Below, piece by piece: positions 53,277 through 61,800 of a DNA stretch of 64,000 nucleotides (positions are counted from its first letter, which is position 1; the number at the start of each line of letters is the position of its first letter). The translations under genes were made by a program, and so were the position numbers. The notes beneath the pieces are model-generated. The model ran no database searches, was not told the DNA's origin, and was given only the letters and a program-made list of their open reading frames with translations. This DNA comes from an uncultured Pseudomonadota bacterium. Lineage in GTDB: Bacteria > Pseudomonadota > Alphaproteobacteria > Rs-D84. The stretch is from positions 11,395-75,394 of the forward strand of contig CAMZFU010000002.1 in NCBI GenBank assembly GCA_947306185.1, written 5' to 3'.

Positions 53277-53873
53277 TTATTTAACTTTTATTTTTTGACC
53301 TGATGCAACCTTGGACAATACGACAACATCGCCTTCTTTGATATCCCCAACGACACAGGCATATTCTGTATCTTGGGCAACAATATCCACTTTACGTGCC
53401 ACCGACACCCCAGAATCGATAACCATAACAATCCCATCACGCACTGCGTATGCCGGTATAAAATACCCCTTGGCTGGCACAGAAACAAAATGAACACCAT
53501 CCGAAACACCACGTGTACGAACAACATACATACCCGTATCTAAATCTAGACCAGATGATACCGATACGACTTCGCCCTCTTCTATTTTTTGGCCAGCACG
53601 CAATTTATTACGGTATTCACCAGAAACATAAGAACGATTATTTTTTATATCAATCGGCATTTTTATAATGTCGTTTTTTTGATTTGCCACAACCGTTTCA
53701 ACCAATATACCTTCGGATTGGGTCGCACGTATTGGGTTATAAACAACCATTTGTGATTCAACCGCAACCATCACAAAACGATATACAAACCAAAGTATGG
53801 CCGCCACTAAAACCGCCCTATAGACGATTTTTTTTATCTTTTCATCATCGTAATTTTTGCCAAATATTTTCAT
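53277..53873 (-). CDS. Reduced membrane-fusion (adaptor) protein of the RND system
   Basis: 198 residues against 350-400 for typical adaptors. One N-terminal span (AVLVAAILWFVYRFVMVAV) and beta-rich remainder, including LRAGQKIEEGEVVSV (which resembles the lipoyl/barrel 'G..V..G..L' pattern) and a C-terminal VVGDIKEGDVVVLSKVASGQ like the membrane-proximal domain. No alpha-hairpin region to meet TolC is visible. Position between tolC and the pump makes the adaptor role likely despite the size. Confidence 0.7.
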   Translation of the reverse strand: MKIFGKNYDDEKIKKIVYRAVLVAAILWFVYRFVMVAVESQMVVYNPIRATQSEGILVETVVANQKNDIIKMPIDIKNNRSYVSGEYRNKLRAGQKIEEGEVVSVSSGLDLDTGMYVVRTRGVSDGVHFVSVPAKGYFIPAYAVRDGIVMVIDSGVSVARKVDIVAQDTEYACVVGDIKEGDVVVLSKVASGQKIKVK

Positions 53874-53875
53874 GA

Positions 53876-55174
53876 TTATTCACCCAATTTCTTGATAGAT
53901 TCTGCCGACATAAGTATTTTGTATTTTGCGTTCAATAATGCCATATCTAATTGATAAAGGCCCGATGAAACATCCGCCAATTCCACCGCAGATGTTTGTC
54001 CCGCGGCGAACCGGTCACGTGAAAATCCGTATGCCTTGGCCGCCAAATTGCGCGCATTTTCCAAACCTTTTAGGTTTTCACGCAAATGATTATATTGTTT
54101 AATCGCATTGGTATATTTTTCAGATGTAACTTTCTTAGATTTATCTAAATCTTGGCGTGCGGCTTCGGCGTTCATAACATCGACCGTCGCATTGGCACGA
54201 TTTACACCGCCACTGAAAATAGGCACCTTTAACGCCAATCCCCAATACGCGGCTTGTGTCGCATTTTTGTTAAACATATTATTAAAATCTTTATCCATCG
54301 ATACATAATCATATGCACCAACCGCCGCCAATGTTGGATACCCGTTTGCACGTTGCGAAGATGCACGTGATTCATACATTTCAACCTGTTGATTCAGAAT
54401 CTGCCATTCGGGTGTATTTGATAATTTTTTACTTTCCATTTCTGGGAAATCTTGTGGGAATTCATCGGTAAGGTTTAATGGTTCATCAACATCTATACCC
54501 GCCAAAATCTTTAACATACGATGTGATGTATCACGGTTAAATTCCGCATCCGAAAGGTTTATTTGTTTCGTCGCAATATCAGATTCAATCTTGACCAAAT
54601 TGCCACGATTTGCACGACCCGCCCCCGACAACTTCTTTTTTGCAGAAATCGCATTGTCCAAATCTTTTTGGGCGATTTTGACAATTTCATCCGTCATTTT
54701 TGCGGTCCAATACATATCCGCCGCGGCATATTTAACCTCACGCGATACCATCTCTTTGCTGTATTCACTCATTTTAATGGCACTGCGTACACTGTCCACC
54801 GCGTTACCAATTTTGCCGAAAGTATATATTGGTTGTGTTATCGTAACCCCGGCCATAAAGATATTATCCGGGACTTCGATATTTCCTATTCCGGCCAATT
54901 GTGGAATTATTCCACCAATTTCCGGTGGTAATTTAACATTATATGAATCTAATGGTCTTGCCACATCAACCAAGTTCATATAAGTCGCTGTCCCTTCGAT
55001 ATTAAACCAACGATTGGCATTCACAGCATCTAATGAGGCCTGCGCCTTTTTAAGGTTTGCATCCGCCTTTTTCAGATCATGCGATTCAGATACAATTTTT
55101 TGCACCGCATCGTTCAATGATAAATCCATAGAAATTGCCGGCATACAGCAGAAACCACCATAAAACTTACGCAT
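53876..55174 (-). CDS. TolC-family outer-membrane efflux protein
   Basis: 432 residues. Two repeats of the outer-membrane efflux domain: SLNDAVQKIVSESHDLKKAD at the start, a GVTITQPIYTFGKIGNAV strand and, in the second half, LALKVPIFSGGVNRANATVD, then long coiled helices. The N-terminus MRKFYGGFCCMPAIS lacks a good hydrophobic core for a signal peptide, which is odd for an outer-membrane protein. Overlaps the marR stop by 8 bp. Confidence 0.87.
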   Translation of the reverse strand: MRKFYGGFCCMPAISMDLSLNDAVQKIVSESHDLKKADANLKKAQASLDAVNANRWFNIEGTATYMNLVDVARPLDSYNVKLPPEIGGIIPQLAGIGNIEVPDNIFMAGVTITQPIYTFGKIGNAVDSVRSAIKMSEYSKEMVSREVKYAAADMYWTAKMTDEIVKIAQKDLDNAISAKKKLSGAGRANRGNLVKIESDIATKQINLSDAEFNRDTSHRMLKILAGIDVDEPLNLTDEFPQDFPEMESKKLSNTPEWQILNQQVEMYESRASSQRANGYPTLAAVGAYDYVSMDKDFNNMFNKNATQAAYWGLALKVPIFSGGVNRANATVDVMNAEAARQDLDKSKKVTSEKYTNAIKQYNHLRENLKGLENARNLAAKAYGFSRDRFAAGQTSAVELADVSSGLYQLDMALLNAKYKILMSAESIKKLGE

Positions 55175-55616
55175 TTTTATTCCCCATTTTTACCAAAATC
55201 GCATTCATTGTTTTGAATGATTCTATTAGTTTTTCTTCGTCCGCTTTATCAATATCTTTGAATAATGTTGCCATCACATTATGAAACATATTTATAAATT
55301 GTGTGGCAAGTTTTGCGCCTTTGTCTGTCACCGAATACCAAGTATTGCGACGGTCATTTTCATCAACCGCACGCAATACAATGCCATCCCCTTCCATTTT
55401 ACGGAATGCTGCACAAAGGTTCGATGCCGGCACAAATTCACGCACAGCCAGGTCTTTTAGACGCGTCCGACCACTAAGATAAAGACGTATCAGCAACTGA
55501 ACCTGGGCCCTGGAATATGGTCCAAAATCTATCTGGGCCCGATTTATACGATCGGACAGTTTAGAAAACAAAATAATGTTGTTTTCCAACAAACTAATCA
55601 ATTCTTTGCGAACCAT
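55167..55616 (-). CDS. MarR-family transcriptional regulator
   Basis: 149 residues. Winged helix: LLIRLYLSGRTRLKDLAVRE then FVPASNLCAAFRKMEGDGIV (recognition helix) and the wing LRAVDENDRRNTWYSVTDKG with the DxRxxxxxLT-type pattern. Helical ends form the dimer. As first gene of the efflux operon with a palindrome over its promoter, it most likely represses the operon until a ligand binds. Confidence 0.92.
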   Translation of the reverse strand: MVRKELISLLENNIILFSKLSDRINRAQIDFGPYSRAQVQLLIRLYLSGRTRLKDLAVREFVPASNLCAAFRKMEGDGIVLRAVDENDRRNTWYSVTDKGAKLATQFINMFHNVMATLFKDIDKADEEKLIESFKTMNAILVKMGNKNA

Positions 55617-55655
55617 GTTTGCCCCCTATTAAGCACATGTTCTATTAAAGCCAAA

Positions 55656-55678
55656 AATCATTATAATTTATAATGATT
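55656..55678. promoter_or_regulatory. MarR-type operator, 23-bp palindrome
   Basis: AATCATTATAA-T-TTATAATGATT: two perfect 11-bp arms around one base, covering the -10 box of the marR promoter. Confidence 0.85.
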
Positions 55679-55688
55679 ATGATTTCAA
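55660..55688 (-). promoter_or_regulatory. Promoter of the marR-efflux operon
   Basis: On the minus strand TTGAAA (55688-55683), 17-bp spacer, TATAAT (55665-55660), overlapping the palindromic operator, so repression by occlusion is expected. Confidence 0.85.
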
Positions 55689-55720
55689 GTCCAAAAAACA
55701 CAATTTTTTTCATTTTATTA

Positions 55721-55748
55721 TTGCAAAAGTACGAAAACTGACTATAAT
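55721..55748 (+). promoter_or_regulatory. Promoter of tRNA-Gln
   Basis: TTGCAA, 16-bp spacer, TATAAT, 12 bp before the tRNA. Confidence 0.8.
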
Positions 55749-55760
55749 CAAACTGCTTTT

Positions 55761-55834
55761 TGGGGTGTCGTCTAATGGTAGGACAAGAGATTTTGGTTCT
55801 CTTTATCATGGTTCGAATCCGTGCGCCCCAACCA
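55761..55834 (+). tRNA. tRNA-Gln (anticodon TTG)
   Basis: All arms fold: acceptor TGGGGTG/CGCCCCA, D arm, anticodon stem AGAGA/TCTCT with loop TTTTGGT (anticodon TTG), T arm CATGG-TTCGAAT-CCGTG, discriminator A and encoded CCA. The 3' end is shared with the left inverted-repeat arm and is crossed on the other strand by the end of the serine recombinase gene. Confidence 0.97.
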
Positions 55835-57385
55835 ATATTCTAAACTGTTCGATTTCAGCAATGAGTCGAACATTTTTTGTAGAGAAAACCAACACTTTTT
55901 ACCATCTATCACTGAGTTCGAAAGTAGTATGCCAAAAATATATCTCCTATCCTGCACTTTCGAACTTTCTATTATTTTCCTTAGATTTCCAACGAATTTT
56001 AATATATTTGTTATAGATTCAGCAATATCAACATTGTTTTCTTGATATTTTTCCAACAAATGCTCGTTTTCCAATATGTTTGTTTCTATCTCCGCAAGTG
56101 TTGTTGTGTATGTTGATTTATCTATTAAACCATCTAATAACATCTTTACTAATTTTGATTTTCTATCCTTTGCAACCGAGATATTATGTTGAACATCTGT
56201 CTTGGTTGCTATTTCTATATTCTTGCTTTTTAAATACGGTTTTATGTTCGATTTGATTTTTTCTATTTCGTCGGGGGTTAAATATAATTTATCTGCAACA
56301 TCTTCATAAAATTGTTTTATTATATCGTTTTGGTTTATTGTTTTTTGAGTGCAAGTTTTAACCATATGCCCACACTTATAATGTATGTATTCTTTTCCAC
56401 TTGGTTTTTTATGTATTTCTGGTGTCATTAAATGTCCGCAACAAGCACATTTAAAGATTCCAGTAAATGGAAACAAAACATCTTTATACCGTCTTTTTGA
56501 TATTTTTACCGGCACAATCGGCAAATCTTCTACTTCTTTATTTGGATACTGTTTTGATAATAAAATCTGGACAGTATCAAACAAATCTTTATCTATTATT
56601 ACCGGATGATTGTGTTTATATATTTTATCTTTAACCTTCATCATACCGTAATAAAAAGGTGTTTTTAATATTTGATATATTCCAACCCTTGATAAAAATT
56701 TACCGGGCCTTCTTCTATCCCCGCGAGAAGTTAAATTATGTTCTTTACACCAATCAACCAAACTGTTCGTTGTATGTAAACCTGTTGCATATGCTTCAAA
56801 CATTTGTCGAATCAAAGGAGCTCTTTCTTCATCCAATACAATATCTGCTTTACCGTTTTCAGCTCTAACATTTTTATAACCCAACGGCGCTATTCCCTGC
56901 CACCTTCCGTGTTCCCAGTTATATTTCATACTTCTTTTAACATTATCCGAAAGATTGCTAACATAACTTTTTGCAGCAAGAACACCAAAATCCCATCTCA
57001 TATTGTCGGATGTATTTGATTCTGATGAAATGATTAAATTTTCACGAACAAAATGTATTTCAATCTTATTTGCATGGACTAAATCACTTAATTCGATTGA
57101 TTCCCTAAAACTTCTTTGAATTCTGTCGATACAATCAGCAACAATTATGACTTTCATTTTTTGCTGTTTCACAAAACTTAGCATTTCAGTAAATTTCTTT
57201 CTATCCCCACGAGTTGAAGATTCTGTAATCGAATATTCTTTAATTACTGAAAATGCCTGTCTTTTACAATACGACCTTAAATTTTGCAACTGTGCATCAA
57301 TCGATTGTCCCATTTCTTGTTCACGACTGGATACACGAGCAAAAACAACCGCTTTTTTATTAACCATTTCAGATACATTTGTCAT
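55772..57385 (-). CDS. Large serine recombinase
   Basis: 537 residues from the ATG at 57383-57385 (AAAGGAG upstream). N-terminal resolvase domain with the catalytic Ser in VVFARVSSREQEMGQSIDAQ, then IKEYSITESSTRGDRKKFTE and IIVADCIDRIQRSF; recombinase domain (APLGYKNVRAENGK); zinc ribbon with GIFKCACCGHLMTPEIH and HYKCGHMVKTC; a long coiled coil towards the end. Its last 43 or so shared codons lie in a 131-bp inverted-repeat arm; the final 18 residues (GRTDSNHDKENQNLLSYH) are read from the antisense of tRNA-Gln and look foreign. Integrases of this class move or invert DNA between att sites. Confidence 0.93.
   Translation of the reverse strand: MTNVSEMVNKKAVVFARVSSREQEMGQSIDAQLQNLRSYCKRQAFSVIKEYSITESSTRGDRKKFTEMLSFVKQQKMKVIIVADCIDRIQRSFRESIELSDLVHANKIEIHFVRENLIISSESNTSDNMRWDFGVLAAKSYVSNLSDNVKRSMKYNWEHGRWQGIAPLGYKNVRAENGKADIVLDEERAPLIRQMFEAYATGLHTTNSLVDWCKEHNLTSRGDRRRPGKFLSRVGIYQILKTPFYYGMMKVKDKIYKHNHPVIIDKDLFDTVQILLSKQYPNKEVEDLPIVPVKISKRRYKDVLFPFTGIFKCACCGHLMTPEIHKKPSGKEYIHYKCGHMVKTCTQKTINQNDIIKQFYEDVADKLYLTPDEIEKIKSNIKPYLKSKNIEIATKTDVQHNISVAKDRKSKLVKMLLDGLIDKSTYTTTLAEIETNILENEHLLEKYQENNVDIAESITNILKFVGNLRKIIESSKVQDRRYIFGILLSNSVIDGKKCWFSLQKMFDSLLKSNSLEYWLGRTDSNHDKENQNLLSYH
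55828..55958 (+). repeat. Left arm of a 131-bp perfect inverted repeat
   Basis: Exact reverse complement of 57514-57644. Its outer end lies in the last bases of tRNA-Gln (shared CCAACCAA) and it carries the codons for the recombinase's C-terminal region (VQDRRYIFG to LEYWL). Confidence 0.95.
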
Positions 57386-57513
57386 AAAAACTCCTTTATT
57401 TATACATATTTTACTGTGTTCGAGAATCAAAACGAGCAACTATTTTTGTTAATTTTCCCCTAAAACTAAGAAAATTCTGCCCCGATTATCCATTTTTATA
57501 CCTGTTTATTCGT
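57386..57513. other. Recombinase upstream region
   Basis: Non-coding; contains the recombinase ribosome site next to 57386 and A/T-rich DNA that would hold its promoter. Lies inside the segment enclosed by the inverted repeats. Confidence 0.4.
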
Positions 57514-57644
57514 AGTGCAGGATAGGAGATATATTTTTGGCATACTACTTTCGAACTCAGTGATAGATGGTAAAAAGTGTTGGTTTTCTCTACAAAAAAT
57601 GTTCGACTCATTGCTGAAATCGAACAGTTTAGAATATTGGTTGG
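57514..57644 (-). repeat. Right arm of the 131-bp perfect inverted repeat
   Basis: Identical in reverse complement to the left arm. On the plus strand it encodes the same recombinase C-terminal block, and the open frame continues past the arm for 30 residues to a TAA at 57734-57736. Confidence 0.95.
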
Positions 57645-57736
57645 AGTGTATTAGCGTTTCTCGGACTCGTGATATCCTTGATTTGCTTACTGTTGGGAAG
57701 AATATACAGGCCATTCTTGATAAATACCCGTTGTAA
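57515..57736 (+). pseudogene. Detached, alternative 3' end of the serine recombinase gene
   Basis: The frame repeats the recombinase block VQDRRYIFG...LEYWL from the right arm and then continues ECISVSRTRDILDLLTVGKN and IQAILDKYPL to a stop. It has no start codon context of its own. If the DNA between the arms were inverted, the recombinase body would join this tail in frame, replacing the tail read from antisense tRNA-Gln. It is therefore either a remnant or a stored alternative C-terminus. Confidence 0.7.
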
Positions 57737-58027
57737 TTTATTTTATGATTTTGCAGCGGGTATTCCAGTATGCCATATGTCTGCTCCGGCTGGGTATATC
57801 GGGACTGGCGGTATCGGTATGGTATATGCTGGACCTGTCTATAACCTTGTTCCAATCTGTGTTTATATTATTCTTTCATCGGCCTTTACGCGTAGATATA
57901 TATTTTACCCTATGCTGGTTCAGTATGTATACCTGGTTCGACCAACGGGACAAACCATATATTTTATCTGATTTTGGTTAAAAATATTTTAATGCCGCAG
58001 TTCAATATAAAAAATAAAGGTAATGTT
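57737..58027. other. Intergenic stretch right of the inverted-repeat module
   Basis: Open frames exist on both strands but none has a ribosome site or recognisable protein. A purine-rich AAAGGT lies at the end, serving the next gene. Confidence 0.35.
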
Positions 58028-58288
58028 ATGCGTATTACAAATATCGAATTATTGGATGTTAATACCCAGTCAGAAACGATTTATGATGTTAAAATTATTA
58101 TTGATAACTGCGTGTGTTTAACCGGTATCAAAATCAACCTTTATACTGATGAATTAATTGTTGTGTATCCTGATACAATCGCACCGGTTGATAATAAAAC
58201 AAAAATCAAGTTGGATAATATTATTCTGGCCGAAGCAACCAATAAACGCCCCTTGAACGAAAAATTGCTGACCTGGATAAAAAAATAA
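58028..58288 (+). CDS. Small SpoVG-like protein
   Basis: 86 residues from the ATG at 58028 with AAAGGTAATGTT upstream. MRITNIELLDVNTQSETIYD, then VKIIIDNCVCLTGIKINLYT and ELIVVYP resemble the beta-strand layout of SpoVG ('MKIT.....L.....K....V.F....V..I.I......L.V..P'). SpoVG homologues are RNA/DNA-binding and frequent in mobile elements. The match is partial, so the family call is tentative. Confidence 0.5.
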   Translation: MRITNIELLDVNTQSETIYDVKIIIDNCVCLTGIKINLYTDELIVVYPDTIAPVDNKTKIKLDNIILAEATNKRPLNEKLLTWIKK

Positions 58289-58745
58289 CCATCCTTTCCC
58301 GTTCAATTCAATTTTTATGACATACAATTCGATAATAATATTTTGGGGTTTTACACAAATTTTCGGGGGATTTTACATCTGTATTTTATTAAAAACCTAA
58401 CGCCAAAAATTCAACAAGTCGCTGTTTATACTATATAAAATATATTTTTTCTTTTCTTAAAATAATAAAAAACAAATCAATTATGGCGAAAATTTCAAAA
58501 ATAAAAAATTACCGGTGGCGACCACTTTTTCAAAAAAATAACAAAAAAATTAAAATTTTTCAAAAAAATTTGAATTTTTAACAGTTCTATATATTAAGGG
58601 GGCGGATTTTTTACCCGCCACCGAAACAAAAAAATAATGTGCAAAACACAGATGTAAAAGAAATTTTATACCGTTTAATCGGGCATTGTTGAAAAAAGCG
58701 ATGATTAAATGGTGCGGAAATGGTTTGGACAGGACTTTTATAGGT
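58289..58745. other. Long A/T-rich non-coding stretch before the replication gene
   Basis: No gene is seen. It holds runs such as TTTTTCAAAAAAAT, a short GTGG-CGA-CCAC hairpin followed by T (about 58516), and a GGCGG...CCGCC hairpin (58601-58605/58615-58619). Low GC and position in front of a replication protein make it a candidate origin region, but I see no clear iterons. Confidence 0.35.
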
Positions 58746-58828
58746 TTCAACAATGAATCCCCAGAAGTTTGCCACCAAACGGCTTCCGAAACTCTGGGGA
58801 TTGCTTTTATAAAAAGGGAATTGTTGAA
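58746..58828 (+). promoter_or_regulatory. Structured 5' leader of the SF3-helicase gene
   Basis: Two nested stems: outer TTCAACAAT (58746-58754) with ATTGTTGAA (58820-58828, touching the ATG), and inner AATCCCCAGAAGTTT (58756-58770) with AAACTCTGGGGATT (58789-58802), 14 pairs with one bulged base. The ribosome site AAAAAGGGA lies between the two 3' arms, so folding would hold the start region; this suggests control of replication-protein synthesis. Confidence 0.6.
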
Positions 58829-60811
58829 ATGTCATACAATAAAATTGGTTTAACTAATGCAATGGAAGGCAAAATTGCTGACTATTGCGCAAAAAATAAT
58901 ATCGAATTCAATCAAGCAATCGCATATGATATCGTAATGGATACATTTAAAGACGAACCTATTACAATTGTCGATGAAGATGGCGAACACACCGTAACAG
59001 AGCGAATTGCAAGGTTAATTGAATGTCAACCACGAACTGTGGAACGAATTGCGGATAAAGCAGAATTAAAAAAATTTGAATTTGATAAAAAACAAATTCA
59101 AACAAATATTCAAAACGCGAAACTTGATTCATCACCAGATATTAATACTTTGGTTGCAAGTTTATACCGGTTGAATATTGTTGATAAAAACAGTTATTTA
59201 GCGTTGGTTTGTTTTTTAATGCAACTAAAATATTCACGCGATAACGAAATCCCAAACAATGATAAAACCTGTGTGTTTTTCAATGGTGTGGCACGAAATG
59301 GTAAATCTGCAACCGCTAGGGCGATTTGTGATGTGGAATCACAATATGGAAATGTGTTCAAGGCACAATCTGGTAAAATTTTGGAATCAACCCACGAAGA
59401 ACAGGTTTGGAAAAGCCATTTGAATTATTTTGACGAAGTAAAACCAACCGATATTGACCGGGAATTATTATTAACGATTGTCAACGGTGGGAATGTCGAA
59501 ATCAATCCCAAAAACAAAAAACCGTTTAATTATTATGTTAATACAAACAATATTTTCACATCAAACGACATGATAAGTTTAAAACAACGCCGCGTTTCTG
59601 TTATCAAATTTGGCAACAGATTGGGGGGTAGACCGTTGGAATCTGGAACTTTGACCAGAATAATAACCAATATTTTTAATTCATTACCAAGGTTTGACCA
59701 TTATTATGATTTGTATGATATTGTTTCTGTATACAATGAAAATCGCGTTAATCCGTTGGCAATATCAAACATAATTACATTTTTAACCGAAAATTTTGGT
59801 TTTGTAAATGAAACCGATGAACGAACACTAACCGCGACAAAAACCTTCGCTCCGCACGATATATATAATTGTATCAAGGGCACATACAGTAAACAAACCA
59901 TTACATCTGAACGCAAAGAAGCAATTCGTACGGCATTGGATTTTTTGGTTGAAGAAAACCTGATGGAACAATTGGATTATGACAATTGCACAACCAAAAA
60001 TTATCGTGTGACTGGTGAACAATATCTTAAAATTATGGTGAAATATAATAATGAAAACACCAAAGACGAAGAAAATATCAAGGTTTCAAAAACGGACCTT
60101 TACAATGCTTTGGCACCATTTTTTGACCTTGAACCAATCCCAGACACCGACGAAACCAAAATATCCAATATAAAAATGCCGGATTATTCTTGGATGGAAT
60201 CGTTGAACGAAATGGTTGAAGAAGAAAAACGGGCAAAGGAACATCCTGTGATGGTTTCTGCTGACACAGAATCCAGGGGTGCAATGTTATACCATCACCT
60301 GTTTAAACAAATGGACGAAATGGTTAATGGAACCGATAAAAACGGCAACGCAATTACAAAACATCCGATTGATTTCGCGTTAAAACAATGTATAACCCAC
60401 GATGTATGTAAAAATATTTCGTATAAATGGCTAACCAAAGAATTGCACGATAATATTATCGGGTTTGACAATGCATATGACAATTTAGTGAAAGAATTAT
60501 ATATGCACAACCTGGGGTTGACAGACGAAAATACCCTGGATGCGTTTGAACCGTATAAATTGTCGGAAATTCAACGCGGCTGTAAAGACGGTATGACAAT
60601 TGAAAGCAGTTGGGATTTTAACCAGCGCAAACACAAAGAAAAACTGGAGCTGCGTAACATTTTGGCAAAAGAAGCGCGTGAACGCAAAAACGAAGAATGG
60701 CGTAAAAAATTGGAATTGGAAGAAGGCCCAATGCCAACGCGCAGACAGATGGAAGCGTTTAAATTGGCGCTAAAACAACAGCCACCCAAAAATGCTACAT
60801 CCAATGTTTGA
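58829..60811 (+). CDS. Replication protein with superfamily-3 helicase domain
   Basis: 660 residues from the ATG at 58829 (the longer open frame would run through the hairpin). The central ATPase has Walker A FFNGVARNGKSATARA, Walker B LNYFDEVKP and motif C NIFTSNDMISLKQRR, the order found in D5/SF3 phage and plasmid helicases. The N-terminus resembles a helical regulatory domain rather than a primase; the C-terminus is long and charged and ends in a Lys/Glu helix. It probably initiates replication of the integrated element. A terminator follows after about 120 bp. Confidence 0.75.
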   Translation: MSYNKIGLTNAMEGKIADYCAKNNIEFNQAIAYDIVMDTFKDEPITIVDEDGEHTVTERIARLIECQPRTVERIADKAELKKFEFDKKQIQTNIQNAKLDSSPDINTLVASLYRLNIVDKNSYLALVCFLMQLKYSRDNEIPNNDKTCVFFNGVARNGKSATARAICDVESQYGNVFKAQSGKILESTHEEQVWKSHLNYFDEVKPTDIDRELLLTIVNGGNVEINPKNKKPFNYYVNTNNIFTSNDMISLKQRRVSVIKFGNRLGGRPLESGTLTRIITNIFNSLPRFDHYYDLYDIVSVYNENRVNPLAISNIITFLTENFGFVNETDERTLTATKTFAPHDIYNCIKGTYSKQTITSERKEAIRTALDFLVEENLMEQLDYDNCTTKNYRVTGEQYLKIMVKYNNENTKDEENIKVSKTDLYNALAPFFDLEPIPDTDETKISNIKMPDYSWMESLNEMVEEEKRAKEHPVMVSADTESRGAMLYHHLFKQMDEMVNGTDKNGNAITKHPIDFALKQCITHDVCKNISYKWLTKELHDNIIGFDNAYDNLVKELYMHNLGLTDENTLDAFEPYKLSEIQRGCKDGMTIESSWDFNQRKHKEKLELRNILAKEARERKNEEWRKKLELEEGPMPTRRQMEAFKLALKQQPPKNATSNV

Positions 60812-60929
60812 CGGCATCATACAATCACATAAATCAAGTATGGTCGCCCCAATCAGCAACCGGATATAAGTTATAAGTCAAATCAAATTGGGGCAATCTT
60901 GGACCAAATTTGGAATTATAGTAAAAAAT

Positions 60930-60960
60930 AACCTGCTGACTTTTACATCGGCAGGTTTTG
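60930..60960. terminator. Bidirectional terminator
   Basis: AACCTGC and GCAGGTT around a 14-base loop, with T on the right and an A-run on the left; serves the replication gene and the convergent small genes. Confidence 0.8.
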
Positions 60961-60964
60961 ATAT

Positions 60965-61141
60965 TTATTTTCCAAACAAACATCTTCCACTTGAATCATA
61001 ACACCATACAGTATGATTGTATTTAATACTGATTGTATCCGCAGTATACCCGACACATTCACCGCATTTCATAAACAGGGTTAATCCTTTTTCGTTCAAA
61101 ACCCGGACATTATTACCAACCTGTTGAATCGCCGCAATCAT
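60965..61141 (-). CDS. Small unknown protein of the accessory region
   Basis: 58 residues from the ATG at 61139-61141, with AGGTGG five bases upstream (a GTG three codons earlier is less well placed). MIAAIQQVGNNVRVLNEKGL, then four Cys (CGECVG, WCYDSSGRC). No match recognised; size and setting suit a phage/plasmid accessory gene. Confidence 0.55.
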   Translation of the reverse strand: MIAAIQQVGNNVRVLNEKGLTLFMKCGECVGYTADTISIKYNHTVWCYDSSGRCLFGK

Positions 61142-61156
61142 TTCAACCACCTTTTT

Positions 61157-61432
61157 TTACGCAACCTGTGATTCTAACATCATTTTTCTCAGTTGGACAA
61201 GCGAACTTCTAATTGACCTAGACATACCGGCACCCAGTATTTGTTTCGGCCCCCCGCGCTGATAAAGCGGACATATATCAGATATGTTTTCTGCCAACTT
61301 TTCAATCGTTAGATTCTCGATTTTTGCTACTCGCTTCAAAGCTCGGCAATAATCATAACAAGTTGAATTTCTGCCGTTTACAATTACAGCAAACCCATTT
61401 TTAACCAAGTATTTACGATATTCATTTAACAT
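61157..61432 (-). CDS. Small unknown protein of the accessory region
   Basis: 91 residues, ATG after GGAGTATAAAA. Starts MLNEYRKYLVKNGFAVIVNG and reads as a helical domain (YCRALKRVAKIENLTIEKLA) like the N-terminal arm-binding domain of some integrases or a DNA-binding accessory protein. The end is basic. Probably co-transcribed with the 58-residue gene 15 bp downstream. Confidence 0.55.
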   Translation of the reverse strand: MLNEYRKYLVKNGFAVIVNGRNSTCYDYCRALKRVAKIENLTIEKLAENISDICPLYQRGGPKQILGAGMSRSIRSSLVQLRKMMLESQVA

Positions 61433-61741
61433 TTTTATACTCCTTTATTCTGTTAAACTATATAAATTATACGGTGAATCAAATGATTTTCGAACTAAAA
61501 AACTTCCCACAAGAGCCAAGAAATGCCAGTTTTTAGCCGTTTTTGAGCAATTTTGAGCTTTCGGAGCAAAACAGAGTCGTATTTACTGTTGAAATTGAAT
61601 AGTTAAAGATAAACTGTTTAAATTATATAGTTTATGGTATTTTATCCACACATGGTTATCACAACGCACCCTAGGGTGTTGTCTAAAACACACACAAACA
61701 AGCCAAATTCAAGCCGTGGTGCAAGTTTAATCCAAACAATA
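61433..61741. other. Intergenic region between small accessory genes and the adhesin
   Basis: No gene is supported. It contains the promoter side of the small minus-strand operon and otherwise A/T-rich DNA; I see no further structure I can defend. Confidence 0.35.
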
Positions 61742-61767
61742 AATCCCAGTATTTGCATACTGGGATT
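61742..61767 (-). terminator. Probable terminator of the adhesin gene
   Basis: Perfect 11-bp stem AATCCCAGTAT/ATACTGGGATT with a four-base loop, 34 bp after the adhesin stop; the following T-run on the minus strand is interrupted. Confidence 0.7.
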
Positions 61768-61800
61768 GTTTAATTAACAAAGATAAATCATTAAAATCTA

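Noticed and set aside
57496..57855. Minus-strand open frame across the right inverted-repeat arm
   Set aside because: It reads the arm antisense and then unrelated sequence, without a ribosome site.
60846..60894. GCCCCAAT...ATTGGGGC inverted pair as a second attachment site matching the tRNA-Gln end
   Set aside because: Only about eight bases resemble the tRNA 3' end; too short to support an att site.
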